Positions 51,976-58,377 of a DNA stretch of 58,377 nt are shown piece by piece. Position 1 is the stretch's first letter; each line of letters opens with the position of its first letter. Made by a program: the position numbers and the translations under genes. The stretch is from Sphingobacterium deserti. Its GTDB lineage: Bacteria; Bacteroidota; Bacteroidia; Sphingobacteriales; Sphingobacteriaceae. The notes below the pieces were generated by a model that saw only the letters and a list, made by a program, of their open reading frames with translations, searched no databases and had not been told where the DNA came from. The stretch lies in assembly GCF_000757725.1 (NCBI RefSeq), contig NZ_JJMU01000016.1, positions 1 through 58,377 of the forward strand, read 5' to 3'.

Positions 51976-53202
51976 ATGAGACACTTCTATATTTTAACAT
52001 TTGTATTGTTGAATTTGGGCTTCGCATTTGGACAAAGCCATACTGAACAGATTGAATCCTACAGGCAAAAGCAACGGAAAGCATTATCCCAAGAAAACAA
52101 AGGGCCTATAGCCCCGCAAAATCTTGAATACCTCCATTATTTCCGTGCCGATGAAACTTATAAGACGGTCGCCAACGTTTCCTACCTATACGACGAGCCT
52201 ACCTTTCGGATGCCCACATCCGACGGCACTAGCAAGGAGTTTAAACGATTTGCCGAGCTAACTTTCACGTTAAAAGGTCAGCAATTTACCTTGCCTATTT
52301 ACGAAAACGTAAGCTTATTTCAATCAAATCTGCAGTCGTCTTACCTATTTTTTCCTATCTTAGATCGTACCACTGGCGAAACGACTTACGAAAGCGGTCG
52401 TTATATTGATGTAAAAAAAGAAGACATCAAAGATGGGAAACTAGCTATTGATTTTAACAAGGCTTACAATCCCTATTGCGCCTACAGCTCGGGCTACCGA
52501 TGCCCACAGCCACCGAAGGAAAATTATCTGGATATTGCTATAGAAGCCGGAGAAAAAAAGTATACAGGACCAAAAAATCAACGGGAACAAGACAATAGTA
52601 TGGCGAAGAATTTCAACGATAAAGAAAAGAAGCTCATCATGGCTGGCAAAGCCGAAGAAAAGATGTACGTACTGCAGACAACTGTAGCACAAGACTCCAC
52701 AATTTTACGCACGCAATCTGACGATATAAAGTATGATGATCCGACGCTAGAGTTACTAGCCGCGCGCATGCTCGTTACCGTACAAGATCCAGGTCATCCT
52801 GGCGTAGGCATAGCAGCCCCGCAGGTAGGCATCAACAAAAACCTAATATGGGTGCAGCGCCTTGATAAACCAGAAGAACCCTTCGAATTGTATATCAATC
52901 CTAAAATCATCTGGCGTTCGCAATTGTTGCGGAAAGGTGCAGAAGGATGTCTGTCCATCCCCAATCGGAAGGAAGATGTCATCCGTAGCTATAGTATCAA
53001 ACTACAATACGTAGATAAAAAGACAGGGAAAAATGTAGAGGAATTAATTGAAGGGTTTACAGCCGTTATTTTTCAACATGAGGTTGACCATCTTTACGGC
53101 ATCCTTTTTCCCGACCGTTTGGAAGAGCAGGAACATAAAGAATCCGTCCCGCTTAATGAGCGTTTGGATTTTTATATTGGAAAAGGCACGATAGTGCCTT
53201 AA
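51976..53202 (+). CDS. Exported DUF1684-peptide deformylase fusion protein
   Basis: This 408-residue protein starts with a Sec-type signal peptide (MRHFYILTFVLLNLGFAFGQ). Residues about 22-200 match DUF1684, with a late FNKAYNPYCAYSSGYRCPQP and KENYLDIAIEAGEKKY. Residues about 235-400 are a peptide deformylase domain with all three metal/catalytic motifs: GVGIAAPQ at 276-283, EGCLS at 323-327 (metal Cys325) and HEVDH at 368-372 (two metal His and catalytic Glu369). Deformylases normally act on nascent chains in the cytosol and are about 170-190 residues; an exported copy fused to DUF1684 is unusual. The frame is open throughout, so it is one protein. It is transcribed alone and ends in a convergent hairpin. 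Confidence 0.88.
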   Translation: MRHFYILTFVLLNLGFAFGQSHTEQIESYRQKQRKALSQENKGPIAPQNLEYLHYFRADETYKTVANVSYLYDEPTFRMPTSDGTSKEFKRFAELTFTLKGQQFTLPIYENVSLFQSNLQSSYLFFPILDRTTGETTYESGRYIDVKKEDIKDGKLAIDFNKAYNPYCAYSSGYRCPQPPKENYLDIAIEAGEKKYTGPKNQREQDNSMAKNFNDKEKKLIMAGKAEEKMYVLQTTVAQDSTILRTQSDDIKYDDPTLELLAARMLVTVQDPGHPGVGIAAPQVGINKNLIWVQRLDKPEEPFELYINPKIIWRSQLLRKGAEGCLSIPNRKEDVIRSYSIKLQYVDKKTGKNVEELIEGFTAVIFQHEVDHLYGILFPDRLEEQEHKESVPLNERLDFYIGKGTIVP

Positions 53203-53253
53203 TCCATAAAAGAATTGTCTCCTATATCTGCTTCTGACAGATACAGGAGACAA
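53183..53253. terminator. Two hairpins between the convergent deformylase-fusion and cyclotransferase genes
   Basis: AAGGCAC-GATA-GTGCCTT overlaps the fusion stop, and a 16-bp stem TTGTCTCCTATATCTG / CAGATACAGGAGACAA (one mismatch, 7-nt loop, 53215-53253) follows. Neither has a strong T tract. Their position between convergent stops supports a bidirectional terminator. Confidence 0.6.
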
Positions 53254-53262
53254 CTCTAAATA

Positions 53263-54321
53263 CTAGCGTGCCACCACCTTTATTTCGTAAACCTTATCCC
53301 ACTGTTTGCCAGTTACCAATAGACTTTTACTTGCGCTATCATACGCTATACCATTAAGCTCTTTATCGGTTTGCGAGGCATGTGTATGTAAGCCCATCAA
53401 ATTGATCTGCCCTTCAACGACGCCTGTCGTAGGGTTGATGATAACAATGATATCTTTTCCATATACGTTTGCATAAACTTTGCCATCGATGTATTCCAAT
53501 TCGTTCAAGGCATCTTGCGCACCCTCGCTATTGTACACGGATATAAAGCCAGTTTCTTGGTATGTTTTAGGGTCAAGGAAATACAATTTGTTGGAACCGT
53601 CAGACTTGATTAGCTTCTCGCCATCGTAACATAGCCCCCAACCTTCTTTACTGTTTTGATAAGCGAAAGAAGAAACCTGCTCAAATGATGTTTTATTCAG
53701 TACCAAGCCCTCATTGTTAAGCCACATCAACATGATGATGTTGTTCCCTACAATGGTCATCCCCTCTCCAAAGTAATCTTGTCCATTCGCACTTTTTCCT
53801 TCAAATTCCTTCTTTTGCAGGACATTACCTGATTTTAGATCTACACGTCTTATGGAGGATATAAGTTGACTTCCAGCACCTGTCGATTCGTACAAAAAGC
53901 CGCCATTGTATTCCAGGCCTTGTGTAAATGCCTTCGTATCATGTGGATATTCATTCAGCTTTTCAAAAGCATATTGCTTCGGTGATTCCGGAACGATGGT
54001 GACATTGCTATAGGCAATTTCTTCTTTCCCGGCTTTATAAACTTTTGCAACGAGATTCCGCGCCCCCAAACCTATGGCTTCTGTATCGAGCATCAGCACG
54101 GAAGTATCCCGCTTTCTGTCAATCAATTCCCCATCTACGGAATAAATGACAGAATCGATGGTGGTATCAGGAAATTGCATCCGCACAGCAACCTTCTGTC
54201 CTAAGACAATAGTTTCTCCGGATTTCGGCGACAAAAACTCAAACTTGCCTTGCTGGGATTTACATCCTATAAACAACAATGCACCTGCTGCGCATACGCT
54301 CGCTATTTTATTTATCTTCAT
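53263..54321 (-). CDS. Glutaminyl-peptide cyclotransferase, lipoprotein
   Basis: This 352-residue protein has the lipobox GALLFIGCKSQ (Cys near residue 20) and then a short beta domain (about 25-110). A five-bladed propeller of the bacterial glutamine cyclotransferase family follows: FTQGLEYNGGFLYESTGAGS near 133, GQDYFGEGMTIVGNNIIML near 185, LNELEYIDGKVYANVYGKD near 270 and KELNGIAYDSASKSLLVTGKQW near 320. The family converts N-terminal glutamine to pyroglutamate on exported proteins. It ends the dnaG-yraN operon, 7 bp after yraN. Confidence 0.88.
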   Translation of the reverse strand: MKINKIASVCAAGALLFIGCKSQQGKFEFLSPKSGETIVLGQKVAVRMQFPDTTIDSVIYSVDGELIDRKRDTSVLMLDTEAIGLGARNLVAKVYKAGKEEIAYSNVTIVPESPKQYAFEKLNEYPHDTKAFTQGLEYNGGFLYESTGAGSQLISSIRRVDLKSGNVLQKKEFEGKSANGQDYFGEGMTIVGNNIIMLMWLNNEGLVLNKTSFEQVSSFAYQNSKEGWGLCYDGEKLIKSDGSNKLYFLDPKTYQETGFISVYNSEGAQDALNELEYIDGKVYANVYGKDIIVIINPTTGVVEGQINLMGLHTHASQTDKELNGIAYDSASKSLLVTGKQWDKVYEIKVVAR

Positions 54322-54328
54322 GTTCTAT

Positions 54329-54685
54329 TTAATTACTCCAAAAAGCATCTTTAATTAATTCCATATGGTTCTCTTGGCCTAAATATACCGAGACAATGTC
54401 AAAACGAATTTCTCCTTCGTGGTTCGAAAGGGCTAGATAAGCATCGGCCGCCCTAATTAATAGCGCTTGCTTTCTTGCATCGACAAATGTTTCCGGCGTG
54501 CCGAATTGCATGGACGTTCGGGCTTTCACTTCGACAAAGACCAACGTATCTCCATCTTTAGCTATGATATCGACCTCACAATAGCGGTCGCGCCAATTGG
54601 TGGTCACAATCTTATATCCTTGCTTCCGTAAGAAATCAGCAGCCATTGCCTCGCCTCTTTTACCATCTATCAAGTGCTTTGCCAT
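54329..54685 (-). CDS. UPF0102 family protein YraN (predicted endonuclease-fold)
   Basis: This 118-residue protein has the UPF0102/YraN core: GKRGEAMAADFLRKQGYKIV near residue 8, NWRDRYCEVDIIAKDGDTLVFVEVKARTS near 30 with the Asp and Glu-x-Lys of a restriction-endonuclease-like fold. Its cellular role is not established, though the fold suggests nucleic-acid binding. It starts 4 bp after the dnaG stop and is likely co-transcribed with it. Confidence 0.93.
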   Translation of the reverse strand: MAKHLIDGKRGEAMAADFLRKQGYKIVTTNWRDRYCEVDIIAKDGDTLVFVEVKARTSMQFGTPETFVDARKQALLIRAADAYLALSNHEGEIRFDIVSVYLGQENHMELIKDAFWSN

Positions 54686-54689
54686 AAGC

Positions 54690-56678
54690 CTATTTTACAA
54701 CAATATTGCCCAAAAATGTACCCAAAAGTTTCTCTGCTTCCTTCAGTTTTTGATATTTTGAGATCAAGATATCCATATCAGCTTCCGATCCGCCTGCTTT
54801 AAGCTCTTCCTGAACCTTGATCATCTCGCGTTCCACCTTACGTTTTTTAATTCGGTAAACCGCTTGGATGGTCAGTTCTTTCAGATGTTCCCTTTCCAGG
54901 GTCACGTAGATCTTACGTTTATCATCGTTCCAGTTTGGACTGAGCTCATACGGAGTGGACACACAGGTGATGGCCAGATCCTGCACATCCTTATCCTCGT
55001 GCGAGAAGAAAAACTTGGCTTCGGGAATCTCAAAGTCCTCCGCTTTTTTCTTAAACACATCGACAATAAATGCGCTGGGCTTATCCTCAAAAGTAACATC
55101 ATCAAGCGCGCTTAACAACAGCGGCGCTACTGGCACATCGCCATCCCCTTCCCAGGTAGCCATTTCAGCACCGTAGTTCAGTAAGATACGCACGATCTCA
55201 CGCTCCTGAAGAATTTCTGCCGTGATCACCTGAACGGCTTCGGCAGGAGGAAGTCCTATTTCTGTTCGTTCGGATTCCGTCAAGAAGAAATCCGCTGGAG
55301 GCATGTCCATCGGTGGTCCATCGCCAAATGAGGGTCGCGGTGCCGCCTGCTCCTTTTTCTCCTGCGCTTTCGCCTTTTGCAGGCGCATTTTGTTCAGCTC
55401 GGTAAGCAATACCCGTTCTTCGATGTCTAACAGCCTTGAACATTGCTGAATAAAGACAGACACCTTTATCTCATCAGGTATGAGCGCTATGCTTTGTACA
55501 ACATCACGGATAACCTCTGCACGTTTGATAGGATCGCCCCCGGTATCTTTTAAAAGGATGCTGGTTTTGTAAAAAATAAAATCTTCCTGATGTTTATCGA
55601 TGTAATCTTTAAATGCGGTAGATCCATATTTTTGCACATAGGAATCCGGGTCGTTACCATCCGGAAATAGGAGCACCTTAACATTTAAGCCTTCCTCTAA
55701 CAGCATATCTGTTCCGCGAAGCGAGGCCTTGATACCTGCCGCATCACCATCGTAAAGAATGACGACATTTTTCGTAAAACGTGCTATTAACCGAATTTGT
55801 CCTGTTGTCAACGAGGTACCCGAAGATGATACCACATTCTCTACGCCCGCTTGGTGCATGGAGATCACATCAGCATAGCCTTCGACCAAATAGCAGGTAT
55901 CTTTGTCCATGATTGCCTTCTTGGCGAAGTTCAGGCCATACAGCACATCAGACTTGTGGTAGATTTCACTCTCTGGCGAGTTGACATATTTTGGAACAGA
56001 CTTTTCCGTTTTTAATGTCCGCCCACCATAGCCGATAATACGGCCCGTTAGATTGTGGATCGGAAACATAACACGTCCGCGAAAGCGATCGTATATGCTA
56101 CCATCGTCACGTTCAATGGAAAGCCCAATCTCTTTCAGATAATCTTTATGAAAACCAGCTGCAACGGCGGCATCAGACATGATGGTCCATTGATCTGGCG
56201 AATATCCTAAGTCGAATTTCTTAATAATCTCTTCCCGGTATCCGCGCTCTTTAAAATAGGATAAACCTATTGACTGCCCTACTTCTGTTGTCCAGAGTTG
56301 CTCTTTGAAGTACTTACCAGCCCAAGCGCTAAGTACATAAAGGCTTTCCCGCTTGTCTTGCGCTGCCAGCTGCGCCGGAGAGCGCTGCACCTCTTCAATA
56401 GGCACATTATATTTATCGGCTAGATAGCGAATTGCTTCTGGATAGGAATACTTTTCCAGCTCCATGACAAATTTGAGCGAATCGCCGCCTGCACCACATC
56501 CAAAACATTTGTAAATGCCCTTCGCTACGGAAACATGGAAGGATGGCGTTTTCTCATTATGGAATGGGCAGTTACCAATCAGGGAAGTGCCGCGTTTTTT
56601 CAAGTCCACAAAATCTCCTACGACCTCTTCAATCCTGGCCGTGTCTAGCACCTTCTCAATCGTTTCTTTTGTAATCAT
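54690..56678 (-). CDS. dnaG: DNA primase
   Basis: This 662-residue primase makes RNA primers for chromosome replication. The N-terminal CHC2 zinc finger has Cys37, His40, Cys58 and Cys61 (CPFHNEKTPSF and YKCFGCG). The primase core follows (about 120-240), then the TOPRIM domain with LVEGYADVISMHQAG near residue 257 and VVILYDGDAAGIKASLRG near 305. The C-terminal part (about 440-660) should be the DnaB-binding domain, preceded by an Ala/Pro/Glu-rich linker. It is the first gene of an operon with yraN and the cyclotransferase. Confidence 0.97.
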   Translation of the reverse strand: MITKETIEKVLDTARIEEVVGDFVDLKKRGTSLIGNCPFHNEKTPSFHVSVAKGIYKCFGCGAGGDSLKFVMELEKYSYPEAIRYLADKYNVPIEEVQRSPAQLAAQDKRESLYVLSAWAGKYFKEQLWTTEVGQSIGLSYFKERGYREEIIKKFDLGYSPDQWTIMSDAAVAAGFHKDYLKEIGLSIERDDGSIYDRFRGRVMFPIHNLTGRIIGYGGRTLKTEKSVPKYVNSPESEIYHKSDVLYGLNFAKKAIMDKDTCYLVEGYADVISMHQAGVENVVSSSGTSLTTGQIRLIARFTKNVVILYDGDAAGIKASLRGTDMLLEEGLNVKVLLFPDGNDPDSYVQKYGSTAFKDYIDKHQEDFIFYKTSILLKDTGGDPIKRAEVIRDVVQSIALIPDEIKVSVFIQQCSRLLDIEERVLLTELNKMRLQKAKAQEKKEQAAPRPSFGDGPPMDMPPADFFLTESERTEIGLPPAEAVQVITAEILQEREIVRILLNYGAEMATWEGDGDVPVAPLLLSALDDVTFEDKPSAFIVDVFKKKAEDFEIPEAKFFFSHEDKDVQDLAITCVSTPYELSPNWNDDKRKIYVTLEREHLKELTIQAVYRIKKRKVEREMIKVQEELKAGGSEADMDILISKYQKLKEAEKLLGTFLGNIVVK

Positions 56679-56732
56679 GAATTTACGCTATCCCTATACG
56701 TTTGTTAAGCCTGAGCATTTTTTAAACTAAAG

Positions 56733-56765
56733 CAAGTTACACAGATGAAAAATAAAAAGCAACAA
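56733..56765 (-). promoter_or_regulatory. Candidate dnaG promoter
   Basis: On the minus strand TTG (56762-56760) and TAACTTG (56739-56733) are separated by 20 nt, close to the Bacteroidetes TTG-N19-21-TAnnTTTG layout (minus-7 box lacking one T). The predicted leader is about 50 nt. Confidence 0.45.
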
Positions 56766-56771
56766 GGAAAC

Positions 56772-57314
56772 TTAAGCCGTTATATGGCTGTTTGGAGGAA
56801 TGACTAAATCTGCTTCTAGTGTAACCTCATTATCAATCACGCTGTTTGCACCTATTTCCACGCCTTCATTCACCAAAACATTCGATCCGATGTGTACGCC
56901 AGCACCGATGTTCACAAAGTCTTCAACGATGGTATTGCTGTGTATAACGGCACCCGAATCTATTAAAACCTGCTGCCCAATCTGTACATCAGGCATAACG
57001 ACCGCTTTTGCAAAAATAACGGTGCCTGCTTCTATTTCCGTGTGTTTGGATATGTACGCATCAGGATCGACCAATACAGGAAAGTTTCCTCCACTAAGAT
57101 CTTCGAATGTGCGTTTACGTAATCCCGCATTCCGAATAGCCAGCACATAATCAGCTTCAGGATTGTGCCGATGGTTCAGCTCCACGGTATAATCAAGCAC
57201 GCTATCCAATAACAATGATTTATCAATACATCCGCTAACGGCTATATCGAGTCGTTCGATAAGATCTATCGTCATCTTTGCCTGTGCAGTAGCACCATAT
57301 ACATATATCGCCAT
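56772..57314 (-). CDS. NeuD/PglD-type sugar O/N-acyltransferase
   Basis: This 180-residue protein starts MAIYVYGATAQAKMTIDLIE, a small Rossmann-like domain, followed from about residue 85 by hexapeptide repeats forming a left-handed beta-helix (AYISKHTEIEAGTVIFAKAV, IGQQVLIDSGAVIHSNTIVE, IGAGVHIGSNVLVNEGVEIG, NSVIDNEVTL). The His in GAVIHSNTIVED is the likely catalytic base. The family acetylates sugars of surface polysaccharides. It is shorter than the usual about 210 residues. No polysaccharide genes are adjacent. An exact minus-7 box ends 5 nt before the ATG, suggesting a leaderless mRNA. Confidence 0.87.
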   Translation of the reverse strand: MAIYVYGATAQAKMTIDLIERLDIAVSGCIDKSLLLDSVLDYTVELNHRHNPEADYVLAIRNAGLRKRTFEDLSGGNFPVLVDPDAYISKHTEIEAGTVIFAKAVVMPDVQIGQQVLIDSGAVIHSNTIVEDFVNIGAGVHIGSNVLVNEGVEIGANSVIDNEVTLEADLVIPPNSHITA

Positions 57315-57319
57315 AGCTG

Positions 57320-57327
57320 CAAAGTTA
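57320..57327 (-). promoter_or_regulatory. Candidate minus-7 promoter box of the NeuD-like gene
   Basis: TAACTTTG on the minus strand matches TAnnTTTG exactly and is 5 nt from the ATG, so transcription would start at or next to the start codon. No minus-33 TTG is clearly spaced upstream. Confidence 0.45.
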
Positions 57328-57450
57328 GAAAAGTATATGATAAAGGGGTAGTGCGTAGTGAGTAATGCGTAGTGAGAATTGAGAATAGATAGTAGTAGAT
57401 AGATTATAGTATTTAGAATTGGGAATTGGGTAATGCGTAGTGCGTAGTGC

Positions 57451-57523
57451 GTATAGCGTAGTGAGATGTTAAACCTTTCTTTGCTTTATTGCTTCCTACC
57501 AATTTTAACCGAAATGTCGCCTC
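57451..57523. repeat. 73-bp direct repeat, copy 1
   Basis: The segment starting GTATAGCGTAGTGAGATGTT and ending GAAATGTCGCCTC recurs, nearly identical, at 58169-58241. A diverged third copy of its second half lies at 57605-57646. Confidence 0.9.
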
Positions 57524-57633
57524 TTTTCTAGATGATAGTATGTAGTACTTAGTATTTAGAATTGGGTAATGGATAGTGCGTAGTGCGAGAGGCTAAAATA
57601 TCCATTACTTTATTGCTTCCAATCTTTATTAAG

Positions 57634-57776
57634 CGAAATGTCGCCTCGAAAGCTTTGCAATATGTAGACATTTGCCATTGCACAAACCTCCCCTGCAAAG
57701 GTTTCAAGCGACGGGGTTTTGAATACTTTTGCCCTACAAAAGTATTTGCCTTGCCGCGGCATGCGGCGGAAAGGTT
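57634..57776. repeat. 143-bp direct repeat, copy 1
   Basis: Begins CGAAATGTCGCCTCGAAAGC and ends CGGCATGCGGCGGAAAGGTT. It is the same length as, and almost identical to, 58228-58370. It contains a perfect inverted repeat AATACTTTTG-CCCTA-CAAAAGTATT (57722-57746) and the palindrome TGCCGCGGCA. Confidence 0.92.
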
Positions 57777-57816
57777 TGAGCGAACGACAATCCGTTTAAA
57801 AACTATATTACCCTAC

Positions 57817-57846
57817 AAAGTATTTGCCTTGCCGCGGCATGCGGCA
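57817..57846. repeat. Third copy of the GCCGCGGCATGCGGC core
   Basis: An extra copy of the repeat's 3' part (AAAGTATTTGCCTTGCCGCG and onward) lies 70 bp after the first 143-bp repeat. Confidence 0.85.
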
Positions 57847-57875
57847 GATCGCTTGTCCCTTGCCGGGACTGGGCC

Positions 57876-57899
57876 ATACTTTTTCAGATGAAAAAGTAT
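57876..57899. repeat. Perfect 24-bp palindrome
   Basis: ATACTTTTTCA (57876-57886) and TGAAAAAGTAT (57889-57899) are perfect complements around GA. It resembles a REP-like hairpin or terminator stem but no gene is adjacent. Confidence 0.85.
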
Positions 57900-57981
57900 A
57901 CAAAAAATCTTCGTTCCATCGAGGCGATCTCACCCACAGCCCCACGCACAGCAGCAGGCTGCCTAGTCAGGCTAGATGACA

Positions 57982-58012
57982 TCCCAAAATCCTTTTAGAT
58001 TGGATTTCGGGA
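57982..58012. repeat. Hairpin in the repeat region
   Basis: TCCCAAAATCC (57982-57992) pairs with GGATTTCGGGA (58002-58012) with one mismatch around TTTTAGATT, giving a terminator-like stem without a following gene end. Confidence 0.7.
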
Positions 58013-58168
58013 AATAATCTCATGCCTGCCCATACCCACTAGGCCACGGCAGCGCTCTGCTTTTTCCATCGCTTGATGAAACGTAATAGTGCCGTTGATC
58101 GGTCTTTGTAGATCAGGCCTATCGTTCGCTCGATTGGTAGTGCGTAGTAATATAGAATTGCGTAATGC

Positions 58169-58241
58169 GTATAGCGTAGTGAGATGTTAAACTTTTCTTT
58201 GCTTTATTGCTTCCTACAAATTTTAAACGAAATGTCGCCTC
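58169..58241. repeat. 73-bp direct repeat, copy 2
   Basis: Nearly identical to 57451-57523 and running directly into the second 143-bp repeat. Confidence 0.9.
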
Positions 58242-58370
58242 GAAAGCTTTGCAATATGTAGACACTTGCCATTGCACGAACCCTCCCTGCAAAGGTTTCA
58301 AGCGACGGGGTTTTGAATACTTTTGCCCTTCAAAAGTATTTGCCTTGCCGCGGCATGCGGCGGAAAGGTT
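58228..58370. repeat. 143-bp direct repeat, copy 2
   Basis: Almost identical to 57634-57776, with the same internal inverted repeat AATACTTTTG-CCCTT-CAAAAGTATT (58316-58340). It reaches the window edge, so further copies may follow outside. Confidence 0.92.
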
Positions 58371-58377
58371 GTGGGGA

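Larger units (their letters stand above)
57315..58377. repeat. 1-kb noncoding repeat region
   Basis: No supported gene lies here. It is built of 7-bp-based runs of GTAGTGC/TGCGTAG (57346-57466, 57566-57588, 58137-58181), two 143-bp direct repeats (listed separately), and several palindromes. The same TAGCGTAGTGCGTAATG text appears at 32-48 of the window, so this is a dispersed intergenic family. Confidence 0.85.

Noticed and set aside
57583..57891. 102-codon frame in the repeat region
   Set aside because: It is made of the repeat units themselves (the Phe-Ala-Leu-Pro-Arg-His segment occurs twice) and has no domain or plausible initiation context.
58119..58301. 60-codon frame on the minus strand in the repeat region
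   Set aside because: It overlaps the duplicated 73- and 143-bp repeats, and its frame breaks in the other copy.

Overview
The window looks like a chromosomal segment of a Bacteroidota bacterium, most likely order Sphingobacteriales (Sphingobacterium/Pedobacter/Olivibacter type). The evidence is three SusC/SusD pairs, a Bacteroidetes-type Nudix AraR regulator, many exact TAnnTTTG minus-7 boxes, weak Shine-Dalgarno sequences, lipoprotein signals and fasciclin-domain lipoproteins. No rRNA, tRNA, CRISPR array, transposase or phage gene was recognised.

Layout. (1) About 90-6996: L-arabinose utilisation. A leftward operon araB-araD-araA plus an SSS-family transporter (araT-like) is divergent from a Nudix/winged-helix AraR-type regulator. 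(2) 7077-48258: a very large leftward pectin (rhamnogalacturonan I) utilisation region made of five transcription units. From the right these are: 48258-39692 (GH28, PL11 rhamnogalacturonan lyase, CE12 acetylesterase, GH105, rhamnose mutarotase, GH106 rhamnosidase); 39467-34775 (SusC, SusD); 34616-33585 (a GntR regulator with a LacI-like sensor domain); 33322-23865 (Tat-exported GH43-like beta-propeller, GH28, DUF4450 protein, unassigned six-hairpin glycosidase, GH105); and 23239-7077 (four-fasciclin lipoprotein, SusC, SusD, two more fasciclin lipoproteins, a divergent SusC, its SusD, GH105). (3) 48679-57314: housekeeping and mixed genes: dienelactone hydrolase, ndk, DUF2490, ybeY, ruvX, a secreted DUF1684-peptide deformylase fusion, glutaminyl cyclase, yraN, dnaG and a NeuD-like acyltransferase. 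(4) 57315-58377: about 1 kb of noncoding, repeat-rich DNA.

How the genes may work together. Surface SusCD pairs and fasciclin lipoproteins would capture and import pectin fragments. CE12 would remove acetyl groups, PL11 would cleave the RG-I backbone, and three GH105 enzymes would remove the unsaturated uronic acids that lyases leave. GH28 and GH106 would release galacturonate and rhamnose, and RhaM would interconvert rhamnose anomers. Arabinose from side chains would feed the neighbouring ara operon. No rhamnose or galacturonate catabolic operon is present here.

The most notable signals are: (i) a direct-repeat motif, CAGGA-HAGYR-CAGGA, found upstream of all four enzyme or SusC operons of the pectin region but not seen near the ara, regulator or housekeeping genes I inspected, which suggests one regulon; (ii) a predicted exported fusion of DUF1684 to a catalytically complete peptide deformylase; (iii) a heptanucleotide tandem repeat lying 3 nt from the start codon of a hydrolase gene; (iv) a 34-bp inverted repeat over the promoter of the GntR regulator.
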